This document shows, piece after piece, positions 33,736-41,735 of a stretch of 64,000 nt of DNA. A program made the translations under genes and the position numbers. The stretch comes from Seohaeicola saemankumensis (lineage in GTDB: Bacteria > Pseudomonadota > Alphaproteobacteria > Rhodobacterales > Rhodobacteraceae), in NCBI RefSeq assembly GCF_020171285.1, contig NZ_JAIUZI010000017.1:1-64000 (forward strand). The letters run 5' to 3'. Below the pieces are notes generated by a model. It made no database searches and had not been told where the DNA came from. It saw only the letters and a program-made list of their open reading frames with translations. Position 1 is the first letter of the stretch. Each line of letters begins with the position of its first letter.

Positions 33736-34524
33736 TCAGGCTGCCGCTGCGCGCGGCGGTTCGTGCAGGTCCGAGAACAGCGCCCGGACGGCGGCGGAGG
33801 ACGGGTTGAAGGGTTGCCATTGGCCTTCGGGCTGCGCCAGCCGGTCGGCAATGACGAACATCGCCAGCGGGTTGTGGCCAAGCCCGCAATGGCTGCCTTC
33901 GATGCCGATGTTCTCGGTGGTCGGGCCTTCGTCCTCGATGCAGCATTCCCACGATACCACCCCGTCGGTGCGGCTGAAGATCGAGGTGAATGGCACCTTG
34001 GGGGGATTTGCGATTTCCTCGATGGCGGCGATTTCATCTACCGTATGACCGGCCAGCGACTCGTACAGGCGCCAGGCGTTCGACGATCGCGGATGACCCT
34101 TAAAGGGGCTGCCCAGCGTGATGACTTCGTGCACCGCCTCTGGCATCGCCTTGGCCAGTTGCCGGGCATAGATGCCGCCCAGGCTCCAGCCGATCAGGCT
34201 GACCTTGCAACCGTGTTTCTTGTGGATTTCCGTCAGGCGCTTTTGCTTCAGTTCTTTCAGACCGGGCCGATATCCCTGATTGGGGCCAAGCGCCCAGCCG
34301 TATACAGAGTATCCCCTGTTCTTGAGAAACATGCGCATGGGCAGTGTCGACATGTCGCCAGCGGCCAGACCGGGCAGAACCATGACGGGGCGTCCGTTGC
34401 CTTTGGGCAGGGTTCTCAGCAGAGGCAGCGATGCGGCAAATGCATTGAACTCCAGCACGGCGCGCCATTCAGCAGCCAGCAGTAATGGCGATGGGGGGCG
34501 CGCGGCGTCTGCATCTACAATCAT
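33736..34524 (-). CDS. Alpha/beta hydrolase (lipase/esterase-like)
   Basis: This 262-residue alpha/beta-hydrolase fold protein has the nucleophile elbow GWSLGG (about residues 152-157), an oxyanion region VMVLPGLAAGDMST and a plausible C-terminal His in GIEGSHCGLGHNP. No signal peptide is evident, so it should act in the cytoplasm. Similar hydrolases accompany WS/DGAT genes elsewhere, and the same-strand order hydrolase-phasin-acyltransferase suggests turnover of stored neutral lipid. Substrate is inferred from context only. The start ATG follows GGAGA, just after a perfect palindrome. Confidence 0.85.
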   Translation of the reverse strand: MIVDADAARPPSPLLLAAEWRAVLEFNAFAASLPLLRTLPKGNGRPVMVLPGLAAGDMSTLPMRMFLKNRGYSVYGWALGPNQGYRPGLKELKQKRLTEIHKKHGCKVSLIGWSLGGIYARQLAKAMPEAVHEVITLGSPFKGHPRSSNAWRLYESLAGHTVDEIAAIEEIANPPKVPFTSIFSRTDGVVSWECCIEDEGPTTENIGIEGSHCGLGHNPLAMFVIADRLAQPEGQWQPFNPSSAAVRALFSDLHEPPRAAAA

Positions 34525-34877
34525 ATATGTCTCCTTCCACGGATCCGTGGGCTATTTCTTTGCAGTCTATTCGCGTGTTTCGAAAAAAGGGTATGCACAG
34601 AGAATGCCTTTGGCAAGAAAAGAATGCTGCGGCCGCCTGACGCGCAATAATCCTTCGCGCGGGGTGCGTGACGCCGGTGGTCCGGACATTTGTCAGGCAT
34701 TGTTCCGTAGCGTCACAAAATCGCCCGGCGGCGGGTTCTTGGGAAAATTCAATGTTTTCAGATGTTTGCAGAATATATTTCCGCTGCATCTAAGTTATTA
34801 CAATAACACAGAAATATCGGCTGCAAGGCTTGAGCTTTTTCGGTCTCACGGGTAGAAAGCGTCAAGGAGAAACTAGC
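34525..34877. promoter_or_regulatory. Divergent region between the hydrolase and alcohol dehydrogenase genes
   Basis: These 353 bases hold no gene. The right half is AT-rich and carries TGCAG-N11... -CTGCA (34767-34788, including TGCAGAATATAT, also seen at 33576) and the perfect GTTATT-AC-AATAAC (34794-34807). Both lie within 120 bases of the dehydrogenase start and are candidate operators. Confidence 0.45.
34537..34550. promoter_or_regulatory. Perfect 14-base palindrome just upstream of the hydrolase RBS
   Basis: CCACGGATCCGTGG is exactly self-complementary and ends a few bases before the GGAGA ribosome-binding site of the hydrolase. At this position it could be an operator or a 5'-UTR hairpin or dimerisation site that affects translation. 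Confidence 0.45.
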
Positions 34878-35960
34878 ATGCAAATGATCAAAGCTGCCGT
34901 GTGCCATGCATATGGCGAACCCCTCGTGATCGAACAGATCCAGCTGGCCGCCCCCGGAATGGGCGAGGTGGAAGTCACCCTGGATGCGGTGTCGATCTGC
35001 CACTCCGATATCTCGTATTGGGAAGGTAAGTTTGGTGGAAGCCTGCCGGCGGTCTATGGCCACGAGGCGGCGGGGCGGATCACCGCCGTGGGCGCTGGTG
35101 TCCCGGGATTTGCCATGGGCGATGACGTGGTCGTCACTTTGATTCGCGCCTGCGGAAGCTGTCCGAACTGCGGATCCGGCAAGCCGACGATCTGCGCCAC
35201 CCCCGTCGACCCCACAGCGGGGCCGTTGAAAACCGCTGACGGCGGCAAACTGTCTCAGGCCATGTGCTGTGGCGCCTTTGCCGAGAAAGTCGTGGTGGAT
35301 CAGAGCCAGATCGTAAAGATCCCCGCGGATATGTCCAAGGACTGCGCCGCACTGATCAGCTGTGGTGTCATTACCGGCGTTGGGGCCGTCGTGAACGCCG
35401 CCCAGGTCCGGGCCGGGCAGGATGTCGTCGTGATTGGTGCCGGCGGCGTCGGGCTGAACGCCATTCAGGGCGCGCGCATCGCCGGCGCCCGCCGCATCGT
35501 CGCCGTGGACATGATGGCCGACAAGCTGGAAATCGCCAAGGAGTTCGGGGCAACCGACGGGGTGCTTGCCTCGGATCCGAAACCGTGGCGTGCGGCAATC
35601 AAGGCGATGGGCGGCAAGGCCGATGCTGTGATCGTCACCGTGGGGGCCATCCCGGCTTATGATTCCGCACCGCGCTATCTGGCAATGGGCGGCAAGATCG
35701 TCATGGTTGGCATGCCCGCCGCTGGAACCACGGCGCAATACGAACCCATTATCATGTCGAACAGCGGTCAGCAGATCGTCGGTTCGAAAATGGGCGACGT
35801 GGTGATCAAACGCGACATCCCGTGGATGGTCGACCTGTACCAGCAGGGCCGCCTGAAACTGGATGAGCTGATTTCGGGTCGCTGGACCCTGGAACAAGTC
35901 AACGAGGCCATCGCCGATACCAAGACCGGCGCGGCCAAACGGAATGTCATCGTCTTCTGA
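34878..35960 (+). CDS. Zinc-dependent alcohol dehydrogenase (MDR family)
   Basis: This 360-residue medium-chain dehydrogenase interconverts an alcohol and an aldehyde or ketone with NAD(P). Catalytic zinc ligands are in SICHSD (Cys) and GHEAAG (His-Glu). The structural-zinc lobe is CGSCPNCGSGKPTIC, and the Rossmann motif GAGGVGLNAIQGARIAGA lies near residue 180. The start at 34878 has AAGGAGA seven bases upstream; the frame extends further but without support. It may supply or consume the fatty alcohol or aldehyde linked to wax esters, though that is guesswork. Confidence 0.9.
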   Translation: MQMIKAAVCHAYGEPLVIEQIQLAAPGMGEVEVTLDAVSICHSDISYWEGKFGGSLPAVYGHEAAGRITAVGAGVPGFAMGDDVVVTLIRACGSCPNCGSGKPTICATPVDPTAGPLKTADGGKLSQAMCCGAFAEKVVVDQSQIVKIPADMSKDCAALISCGVITGVGAVVNAAQVRAGQDVVVIGAGGVGLNAIQGARIAGARRIVAVDMMADKLEIAKEFGATDGVLASDPKPWRAAIKAMGGKADAVIVTVGAIPAYDSAPRYLAMGGKIVMVGMPAAGTTAQYEPIIMSNSGQQIVGSKMGDVVIKRDIPWMVDLYQQGRLKLDELISGRWTLEQVNEAIADTKTGAAKRNVIVF

Positions 35961-36005
35961 GAAAGCTTCCTCCTCATCTCCAGCTCTCCCTTGGGAGCGA
36001 TGACA

Positions 36006-36033
36006 AAGGCCCCGCCCGTCACGGCGGGGCCTT
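36006..36033 (+). terminator. Terminator after the alcohol dehydrogenase gene
   Basis: AAGGCCCCGCC and GGCGGGGCCTT form an 11-base perfect stem with a CGTCAC loop, 46 bases after the stop codon. The T-run is short. Confidence 0.75.
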
Positions 36034-36398
36034 ACTGGTTGTCAGGGGTGGCGCAGGGTAAAATCACGCTGCGGAAAATATTTCCACGGCTTGACAACCG
36101 GCCCCAATCATCGTTCATTCCGCCGCAAGCCAATATGCGAAATTACATTTCGCCTTGCGGAATATGACAATGCAAACCCAATATGGACCGCTCGGCGCGG
36201 GGCCAAGGAACCGGGAGATCAAACCACTACGATGCCGACGACATTCCGGAAACGCTGCGTCATCGACCACGCGACGTTTGGTCCAGCGAACTCTTTACTT
36301 GCCGGGATCACCCGGAACCGGAACAGTCGCCCGGCAAACCCTGCCCCTAACCGGTCCAATCCCTGAGCCACCAACAGAACTAACGAGGAGAAATTTCA
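36034..36398. promoter_or_regulatory. Promoter region of the thiolase operon
   Basis: This 365-base region has no credible gene. It contains GGAAA-ATA-TTTCC (36073-36085), a nested inverted repeat CCGCAAG ... CTTGCGG with GCGAAAT-TAC-ATTTCGC inside (36123-36160), and the operator candidate at 36147. The rest, 36170-36380, shows nothing recognisable apart from the thiolase ribosome-binding site. Confidence 0.45.
36147..36163. promoter_or_regulatory. Putative IclR-type operator upstream of thiolase
   Basis: ATTTCGC-CTT-GCGGAAT fits the inverted repeat with 3-base spacer seen at 24533, 47108, 50456 and 54546. Confidence 0.5.
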
Positions 36399-37601
36399 AT
36401 GCGTGACGCAGTTATCGTATCCACCGCGCGGACCCCGATCGGCAAAGCCTATCGCGGCGCGTTCAACAACACCCAGGCGCAAGAGCTGATCGGCCACGCG
36501 GTTCAGCACGCCGTGTCGCGCGCCGGCCTTGAGGGCTCCGAAGTGCAGGACTGCCTGATCGGGACCGCGATCCAGCAGGGCTCCACCGGCGGCAACATCG
36601 GCCGCCAGGCCGTGATTCGCGCCGGGTTGCCCGTCACCATCGCGGGGATGTCGATGGACCGCCAATGTGCTTCGGGCATGATGGCGATCGCCACGGCGGC
36701 CAAGCAGGTGCTGGTTGACGGCATGGATGTGGTCATCGGCGGCGGTGTTGAATCGATCAGCCTGGTCCAGAACCAGAACATGAGGACCGACCGCGCGGGC
36801 GATCCCTGGATCAAGGAAAACAAGCCCGCTCTTTACATGTCCATGCTTGAGACGGCCGAGATCGTCGCCGAGCGTTATGGTGTTTCGCGTGAAGATCAGG
36901 ACGCCTATGCCCTGCAGTCGCAACAGCGCACCGCCGCGGCTCAGGAGGCCGGCAAGTTCGATGATGAAATCGTGCCGCTGACCTCGACCATGGGCGTGAT
37001 GGACAAGGAAACCAAAGAGGTTTCGTTCAAGGAAGTCACCCTGACCAAGGACGAAGGCAACCGCCCGGGTACCGTTCTGGAAAACCTCACCGGTCTGAAC
37101 CCGGTGTTCAAGGACGGTCAAACCGTCAAAGAGGGAAAGTACATCACCGCCGGTAACGCGTCGCAGCTGTCGGATGGCGCTTCTGCCGCCGTGGTGATGG
37201 AGGCCAAGGTCGCCGAGAAACGCGGCCTGCAGCCGCTGGGCCGTTATGTCGGTGTCATGGCGGCCGGTTGCGAGCCCGATGAGATGGGGATCGGCCCGAT
37301 CTATGCCGTGCCGAAACTGCTCGAGGCGCACGGGCTCAAGATGGACGACATCGGCCTGTGGGAACTGAACGAAGCCTTTGCCAGCCAGGTTCTGCAGTCG
37401 CAGCGCGTTCTGGGCATCCCGAACGAGATCCTGAACGTGAACGGTGGCGCGATTTCGATCGGTCACCCCTATGGCATGTCCGGTGCCCGCATGGTGGGTC
37501 ACGCGCTGATCGAAGGCAAACGCCGCGGTGCGAAATATGTGGTCTGCACCATGTGTGTCGGTGGCGGCATGGGGGCCGCGGGCCTGTTCGAGGTTCTCTG
37601 A
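36399..37601 (+). CDS. Acetyl-CoA C-acyltransferase (thiolase)
   Basis: This 400-residue thiolase cleaves or condenses 3-oxoacyl-CoA. The nucleophilic Cys90 is in MDRQCASGMM. The GGAISIGHPYGMSGAR histidine motif and the second catalytic Cys in CTMCVGGGMGAAG are intact. GAGGAG precedes the ATG. It leads a group with an APH-type kinase and a thioesterase on the same strand, and the surrounding dehydrogenase and hydratase genes supply the remaining beta-oxidation steps. Degradative 3-oxoacyl-CoA thiolase is more likely than a biosynthetic PhaA because of this context. Confidence 0.92.
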   Translation: MRDAVIVSTARTPIGKAYRGAFNNTQAQELIGHAVQHAVSRAGLEGSEVQDCLIGTAIQQGSTGGNIGRQAVIRAGLPVTIAGMSMDRQCASGMMAIATAAKQVLVDGMDVVIGGGVESISLVQNQNMRTDRAGDPWIKENKPALYMSMLETAEIVAERYGVSREDQDAYALQSQQRTAAAQEAGKFDDEIVPLTSTMGVMDKETKEVSFKEVTLTKDEGNRPGTVLENLTGLNPVFKDGQTVKEGKYITAGNASQLSDGASAAVVMEAKVAEKRGLQPLGRYVGVMAAGCEPDEMGIGPIYAVPKLLEAHGLKMDDIGLWELNEAFASQVLQSQRVLGIPNEILNVNGGAISIGHPYGMSGARMVGHALIEGKRRGAKYVVCTMCVGGGMGAAGLFEVL

Positions 37602-37760
37602 CCCAACACGGAATGTCTGGCGGGGCGTCTTCCGGGCGCGCTTCTCATGCTCTCACGAAGCGGCGTTCGTGTTTGCCCCGCCGGGCATCTTGACGATGAC
37701 TTTTGCGGCCTGCCACCGGAAACGGGCGGCGGGCCGATTCACACCAGAAGGACGACCGGG

Positions 37761-38789
37761 ATGAGCCAGGACGTAACCCAACTTGATACTGCTGCCGTCG
37801 CGACGTGGCTGCGCGGCCGGGTGCCCGGCGTCAGCGAGATCCGCAGCGCGACCAAGTTTCCGGGCGGCCAGTCGAACCCGACCTTCCGGCTTGAAACCGA
37901 CGGACCGCAGCTGGTTCTGCGCCGCAAACCGCCAGGAAAGCTGTTGAAATCGGCGCATGCCGTCGACCGGGAATTCCGTGTCCAAAGCGCCCTGGCAAAC
38001 AGCGATGTGCCGGTCAGCCGGATGTATGCGCTGTGTCAGGACCCCGAGGTGATCGGGTCGGATTTCTATGTCATGGACTATGTTCCGGGCCGCAACTTCA
38101 ACCTGCCCACCCTGCCCGATCAGAGCCCCGGGGAACGCGGGCCGATCCTGGACGAGATGAACCGCGTGCTTGCCGCGATCCACGATGTCGACATCGAGGC
38201 CGCCGGTCTGTCCGACTATGGCCCCGAGGGCAATTACTATCGCCGCCAGATCGACCGCTGGACGAAACAGTACCGCAACAGTCAGACTGACGAGATCCCC
38301 GAGATGGAAGCGCTGATGACCTGGCTGGATGAAAACATTCCCGCCGACGATGGCCAGCGCGGTCTGGTGCACGGGGATTTTCGTATCGATAACATGCTGT
38401 TCCACGCGACCGAGCCGCGGTGCCTCGCGGTGCTGGACTGGGAGCTGTCGACCATTGGCCACCCCTACGCGGACCTTGCGGCGGTGATCATGCAATGGTC
38501 GATGCCCGCCGGTCCCGAAGGGCGCGGTATGGCCGGCATAGATCGGGCGGCAGAGGGATTGCCGAGCGATGAGGATTTCATCGCCGCCTATTGCGCCCGC
38601 CGCAATTTGCCTGGCATCGACAACTTTGGCTTCTATGTGGCGTTTACCTTCTTTCGCATGGCGGGCATCCTGCAGGGCGTCAAGAAACGCGCGCTTGAGG
38701 GCAATGCCTCGAACCCGGAGCGGGCGCTGCGTGTCGGCGGCTACGTGCCGCGATATGCGCGCGGCGGGCTGACGGCAGCCGGGGCGTGA
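37761..38789 (+). CDS. APH-family phosphotransferase (ACAD10/LvaA-like kinase)
   Basis: This 342-residue aminoglycoside-phosphotransferase-fold kinase has a nucleotide-binding start FPGGQSNPTFRLETDGPQLVLRRKP, catalytic HGDFRIDNML (Asp and Asn) and the metal-binding VLDWELSTIGHPYADLA. Relatives beside acyl-CoA dehydrogenases, such as ACAD10/11 and LvaA, phosphorylate 4-hydroxyacyl-CoA, so this is not likely to be an antibiotic-resistance gene. The start at 37761 follows AAGGA. The 159-base gap after thiolase shows no hairpin, so co-transcription is possible. Confidence 0.85.
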   Translation: MSQDVTQLDTAAVATWLRGRVPGVSEIRSATKFPGGQSNPTFRLETDGPQLVLRRKPPGKLLKSAHAVDREFRVQSALANSDVPVSRMYALCQDPEVIGSDFYVMDYVPGRNFNLPTLPDQSPGERGPILDEMNRVLAAIHDVDIEAAGLSDYGPEGNYYRRQIDRWTKQYRNSQTDEIPEMEALMTWLDENIPADDGQRGLVHGDFRIDNMLFHATEPRCLAVLDWELSTIGHPYADLAAVIMQWSMPAGPEGRGMAGIDRAAEGLPSDEDFIAAYCARRNLPGIDNFGFYVAFTFFRMAGILQGVKKRALEGNASNPERALRVGGYVPRYARGGLTAAGA

Positions 38790-38810
38790 TTTGGCAGGAA
38801 ACAACGGAAA

Positions 38811-39215
38811 ATGAACGATAAAATGGAATTTGAAGCGCCCTACCCTTTGCAGGCGCACCTGGGGTTCCGGCAGGTCGACTGGCAACCCGATTTTGCCCGG
38901 TTCGAACTGCCATTGGCCGAGTTCCTGACCAACCGTTACGGCATTCCACACGGCGGGATCTATGCCACGATGCTGGATACGGTGATGGGGTTCTGCGGCT
39001 GTTACACCGGCGACCCCGAGGTGAAAAAGCTGGGCATGACCCTGTCGATGAATGTGAATTTCCTGTCACGGCCAAAGGGCGAGCTGCTGATCTGCGACGG
39101 TTTCAAGACCGGTGGCGGCAACCGCACCTTTTTTGCCCGGGGCGAAATCCGTGACGAGTTGGGTACGGAAATCGCCACCGGCACCGGCGTATTCCGGTAC
39201 CGGACGATGAACTAG
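38811..39215 (+). CDS. PaaI-type hotdog thioesterase
   Basis: This 134-residue single hotdog-domain protein has NRYGIPHGGIYATMLDTVMGFC, where the HGG and the following acidic residue are typical of PaaI-like acyl-CoA thioesterases, and GEIRDELGTEIATGTGVFRY at the C terminus. It probably releases CoA from stalled intermediates of the pathway. It begins 21 bases after the kinase gene with AGGAAAC in front, so the two are likely co-transcribed. It converges with the chemoreceptor gene. Confidence 0.85.
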   Translation: MNDKMEFEAPYPLQAHLGFRQVDWQPDFARFELPLAEFLTNRYGIPHGGIYATMLDTVMGFCGCYTGDPEVKKLGMTLSMNVNFLSRPKGELLICDGFKTGGGNRTFFARGEIRDELGTEIATGTGVFRYRTMN

Positions 39216-39220
39216 GCCGT

Positions 39221-40780
39221 TCACGCGGCTGTCGGGTGGGATATGCCGGTCTCGTCCCCTGTCTCGAAATGAGCCATCAGAGTTGAAAGCTTGCGTGCCT
39301 CGGCGTGCAGCGACTGTCCGGCCGCTGTTGCATCTCCGACCATGGCCGCATTTTTCTGCGTGGCGAGATCAAGTTCGCTGACGCCGGCGCTGATCTCGTT
39401 CAACCCGGCGGATTGCTCAACGGCCCCACCGGCAATACCCGAAATCAGGGTCGAGATATGGCTGACCCTTTGGACGATGTTGGTGATCGCCTTGCCGGTT
39501 TTTCCAACGAGTTTGACACCGTGATCCACCTGTTCCGCGCTTTGCGTGATCAAGGTCTTGATCTCGGTTGCGGCCTCTGCTGACCGTTGCGCCAGTGCGC
39601 GGACCTCGGTAGCGACAACCGCGAACCCTTTACCCTCCTCGCCGGCGCGGGCGGCTTCTACTCCGGCGTTCAAGGCCAGCAGGTTGGTCTGGAACGCGAT
39701 ATCGTCGATGACGCTAATGATCTGCGCGATCTGGTTCGATGACGCCTCGATCTCGGTCATCGCCGATACAGCGCATGTCACGACCTCGCCGCTCATTTCG
39801 GCTTCCTGCCGGGCTTCCTGCATTGTCTGCTCGACGCTGTTGGCGCCTTCGGCGGCTGATCTGACCGACGCCGACAGTTCTTCCAGCGCAGCGGCGGCTT
39901 CCTCCAGTGTGGCGGCCTGGCTTTCTGTCCGTCGCGACAGGTCGTTTGATGCCTGGCTAATATCCGTGGCGCCCTTGTCGATGCTGTCGGCGGTCTGCTT
40001 GACCTGTTCAATGGTGCCTTTCAGCTTGGCAATCGCAACATTGAAATTATTGCGCAGCGTCTCGTAATCGCCGGAAAATGTCCTGTCGATCGCACAGTCC
40101 AGCTTGCCATCTGCCAACCGGGCCAAATGCGCGCCAAATACCGCGACCACTTGCTCGGCGTCCTTCTGGTTATGAGTGGCCTTTGCTTCCGCGCGTTCAG
40201 CCGCCTCAGCTTGCGCTTGCGCGGTGTCCTGCTGGCGTTTCAGTTCCGCGTCGGCGGCCAGCCGTTTCTTCAGGCTGAGCAGCAGAACGCCGGACTCCAG
40301 CAAAACGATGCCTGCATGCAGCACCGTGCGTTCAATATTCAACAGCACGCTGCCACCGGGATAAACCAGCGACGGAAACAGCAGGCTAAAGGAGATATGG
40401 TGCAGCGCGACCAGAACGGTGGCAAAGATCAAGGCGGCGGGATTGGCCAGCGTCGAGATGATTGCGAGGGCGGCAAAGAACATCATGTGGGAATCGATCT
40501 GCCAGGCATGCCCGGCCAGCGCTGCCGTGAACACAATGCAATGGCCAATGAAACAGGCGCTGAGCAGGTAATCTCGTGTCGAGCCGGGAAACCGCCGGGA
40601 GGTGGAAATCAGAACGCCCAGTCCAAGGCTGAGGATCGCAATCAGCTGCCAATTCTCTGCATTATTCAGAAAATATGCCGCCAAACCGGGAACCGGCACC
40701 AGTAGCCAGCCAGAAAACTGCTGAATCGCGCGTTCGTCCTGGAAAACAGAAGTCACGCGGCTTTTCCCCTTCGCGCCCAT
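39221..40780 (-). CDS. Methyl-accepting chemotaxis protein with multi-span membrane sensor
   Basis: This 519-residue chemoreceptor signals to a CheA kinase. Residues about 20-190 contain roughly six hydrophobic segments and no sizeable periplasmic domain, so it may sense membrane or energy state. The cytoplasmic part ends in the conserved hairpin NLLALNAGVEAARAGEEGKGFAVVATEVRALAQRSAEAATEI. I chose the ATG at 40780, three bases after the stop of the small upstream gene; an ATG at 40795 would overlap it. C-terminal methylation helices are present; no clear CheR-docking pentapeptide is seen. Confidence 0.88.
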   Translation of the reverse strand: MGAKGKSRVTSVFQDERAIQQFSGWLLVPVPGLAAYFLNNAENWQLIAILSLGLGVLISTSRRFPGSTRDYLLSACFIGHCIVFTAALAGHAWQIDSHMMFFAALAIISTLANPAALIFATVLVALHHISFSLLFPSLVYPGGSVLLNIERTVLHAGIVLLESGVLLLSLKKRLAADAELKRQQDTAQAQAEAAERAEAKATHNQKDAEQVVAVFGAHLARLADGKLDCAIDRTFSGDYETLRNNFNVAIAKLKGTIEQVKQTADSIDKGATDISQASNDLSRRTESQAATLEEAAAALEELSASVRSAAEGANSVEQTMQEARQEAEMSGEVVTCAVSAMTEIEASSNQIAQIISVIDDIAFQTNLLALNAGVEAARAGEEGKGFAVVATEVRALAQRSAEAATEIKTLITQSAEQVDHGVKLVGKTGKAITNIVQRVSHISTLISGIAGGAVEQSAGLNEISAGVSELDLATQKNAAMVGDATAAGQSLHAEARKLSTLMAHFETGDETGISHPTAA

Positions 40781-40782
40781 TG

Positions 40783-41076
40783 TCAATTCACGCATAGCTC
40801 AAGAATGTTCCTTCCATCGACGACCATCCAGGCACCGTTTTCGTAAAGTCGATCAATACTCTTTGTATCTGTCAGCGCGGCCAGCACGCCCATCGGCGCC
40901 CGTTGCAGCGTGGCTTGCTGCAACCCCGCGTCGTCCACCACACGGGCGGCGTCGCGTCCCCACGGCAACGAAATGACCAGGGCGATACCGCCCGGCTGCG
41001 GCCGGCCCGACAGCAGCAGGACCGGAGAACTGATCACGACAGCACCAGCAATCAGAAATAGAACAACATTCGCCAT
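40783..41076 (-). CDS. Small membrane-anchored protein of unknown function
   Basis: This 97-residue protein starts MANVVLFLIAGAVVISSPVLLL, one strong hydrophobic helix acting as signal or anchor. A short soluble part follows (PWGRDAARVVDDAGLQQATL) and ends LELCVN. The ATG has AAGGAG six bases upstream, so it is a real gene. It lies directly before the chemoreceptor gene with near-touching stop and start, and an accessory role to that receptor is a reasonable guess. I do not recognise the family. Confidence 0.7.
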   Translation of the reverse strand: MANVVLFLIAGAVVISSPVLLLSGRPQPGGIALVISLPWGRDAARVVDDAGLQQATLQRAPMGVLAALTDTKSIDRLYENGAWMVVDGRNILELCVN

Positions 41077-41155
41077 CGGCTTCTCCTTGGTCGCGACGAT
41101 AGCGGGGAAGGTATTGCGAAATGCTTTACTTGCTGAGGAGAACAGTCACGAAGAT

Positions 41156-41167
41156 ACATTCGAATGT
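41156..41167. promoter_or_regulatory. Perfect 12-base palindrome in a divergent promoter
   Basis: ACATTCGAATGT is exactly self-complementary and lies between the small membrane-protein gene and the DsrE-like gene, 60 bases upstream of the latter. Confidence 0.4.
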
Positions 41168-41227
41168 TTTTATGGACGGACCTGGGTGGCGCGGCTACGC
41201 TCGTATTTCATCATGGGAGGAGAAATC

Positions 41228-41665
41228 ATGAAGTATCTGGCAACTGCGGCCTTCATCGCGGTGACGGCCCTTGGCGGTACGGCGCTGGCCGAGGGCAAGA
41301 CCCACTATGTCGCGATCCATGTGAACGAGAATGATCCGGCGCGGATGAACATGGCGCTGAACAACGCGCAGAACGTGCACAACTACTATGCCGCGCAGGG
41401 GGACGAGGTGGTGATCGAAATGGTCGCCTATGGCCCCGGTCTGAATATGCTGGTGCCGGGCAAGTCGCCGGTGGAACAGCGGGTGTCGTCAATGTCGCTC
41501 GAGATGCCGAACCTGAGCTTTGCCGCCTGCGGCAACACCCATCGTAAGATGAGCGAAAAGGCAGGCAAGGAGATCGCGCTGATGTCTGAGGCGACGATGG
41601 TGCCTTCGGGGGTGGTGCGCCTGATCGAACTGCAAGAGGGCGGATACGCCTACGTGCGGCCCTGA
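41228..41665 (+). CDS. Exported DsrE-like protein
   Basis: This 145-residue protein has a clear signal peptide (MKYLATAAFIAVTALGGTALA) and a DsrE/F-like sandwich domain: HYVAIHVNENDPARMNMALNNAQNV, then VVIEMVAYGPGLNML and FAACGNTHRKM. A conserved cysteine sits in SFAACGNT. Such periplasmic members are linked to sulfur or redox chemistry but are poorly characterised. GGGAGGAGA precedes the ATG at 41228; the longer upstream frame lacks support. It is followed by a strong terminator shared with the opposite strand. Confidence 0.82.
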   Translation: MKYLATAAFIAVTALGGTALAEGKTHYVAIHVNENDPARMNMALNNAQNVHNYYAAQGDEVVIEMVAYGPGLNMLVPGKSPVEQRVSSMSLEMPNLSFAACGNTHRKMSEKAGKEIALMSEATMVPSGVVRLIELQEGGYAYVRP

Positions 41666-41686
41666 GTTTTGCGCAGCGGCAATGGA

Positions 41687-41713
41687 AAGGGCGCGCCGCA
41701 TTGGCGCGCCCTT
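41687..41713. terminator. Bidirectional terminator between DsrE-like and acyl-CoA dehydrogenase genes
   Basis: AAGGGCGCGCC and GGCGCGCCCTT form an 11-base perfect stem around GCATT, between two convergent genes. Confidence 0.85.
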
Positions 41714-41735
41714 CATGTTGTCGATACTGCGGCGG

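Noticed and set aside
37761..38789. Reading the APH-fold gene as an antibiotic-resistance phosphotransferase
   Set aside because: Sequence style and neighbours (thiolase, thioesterase, acyl-CoA dehydrogenases) fit the ACAD10/LvaA-like group instead.
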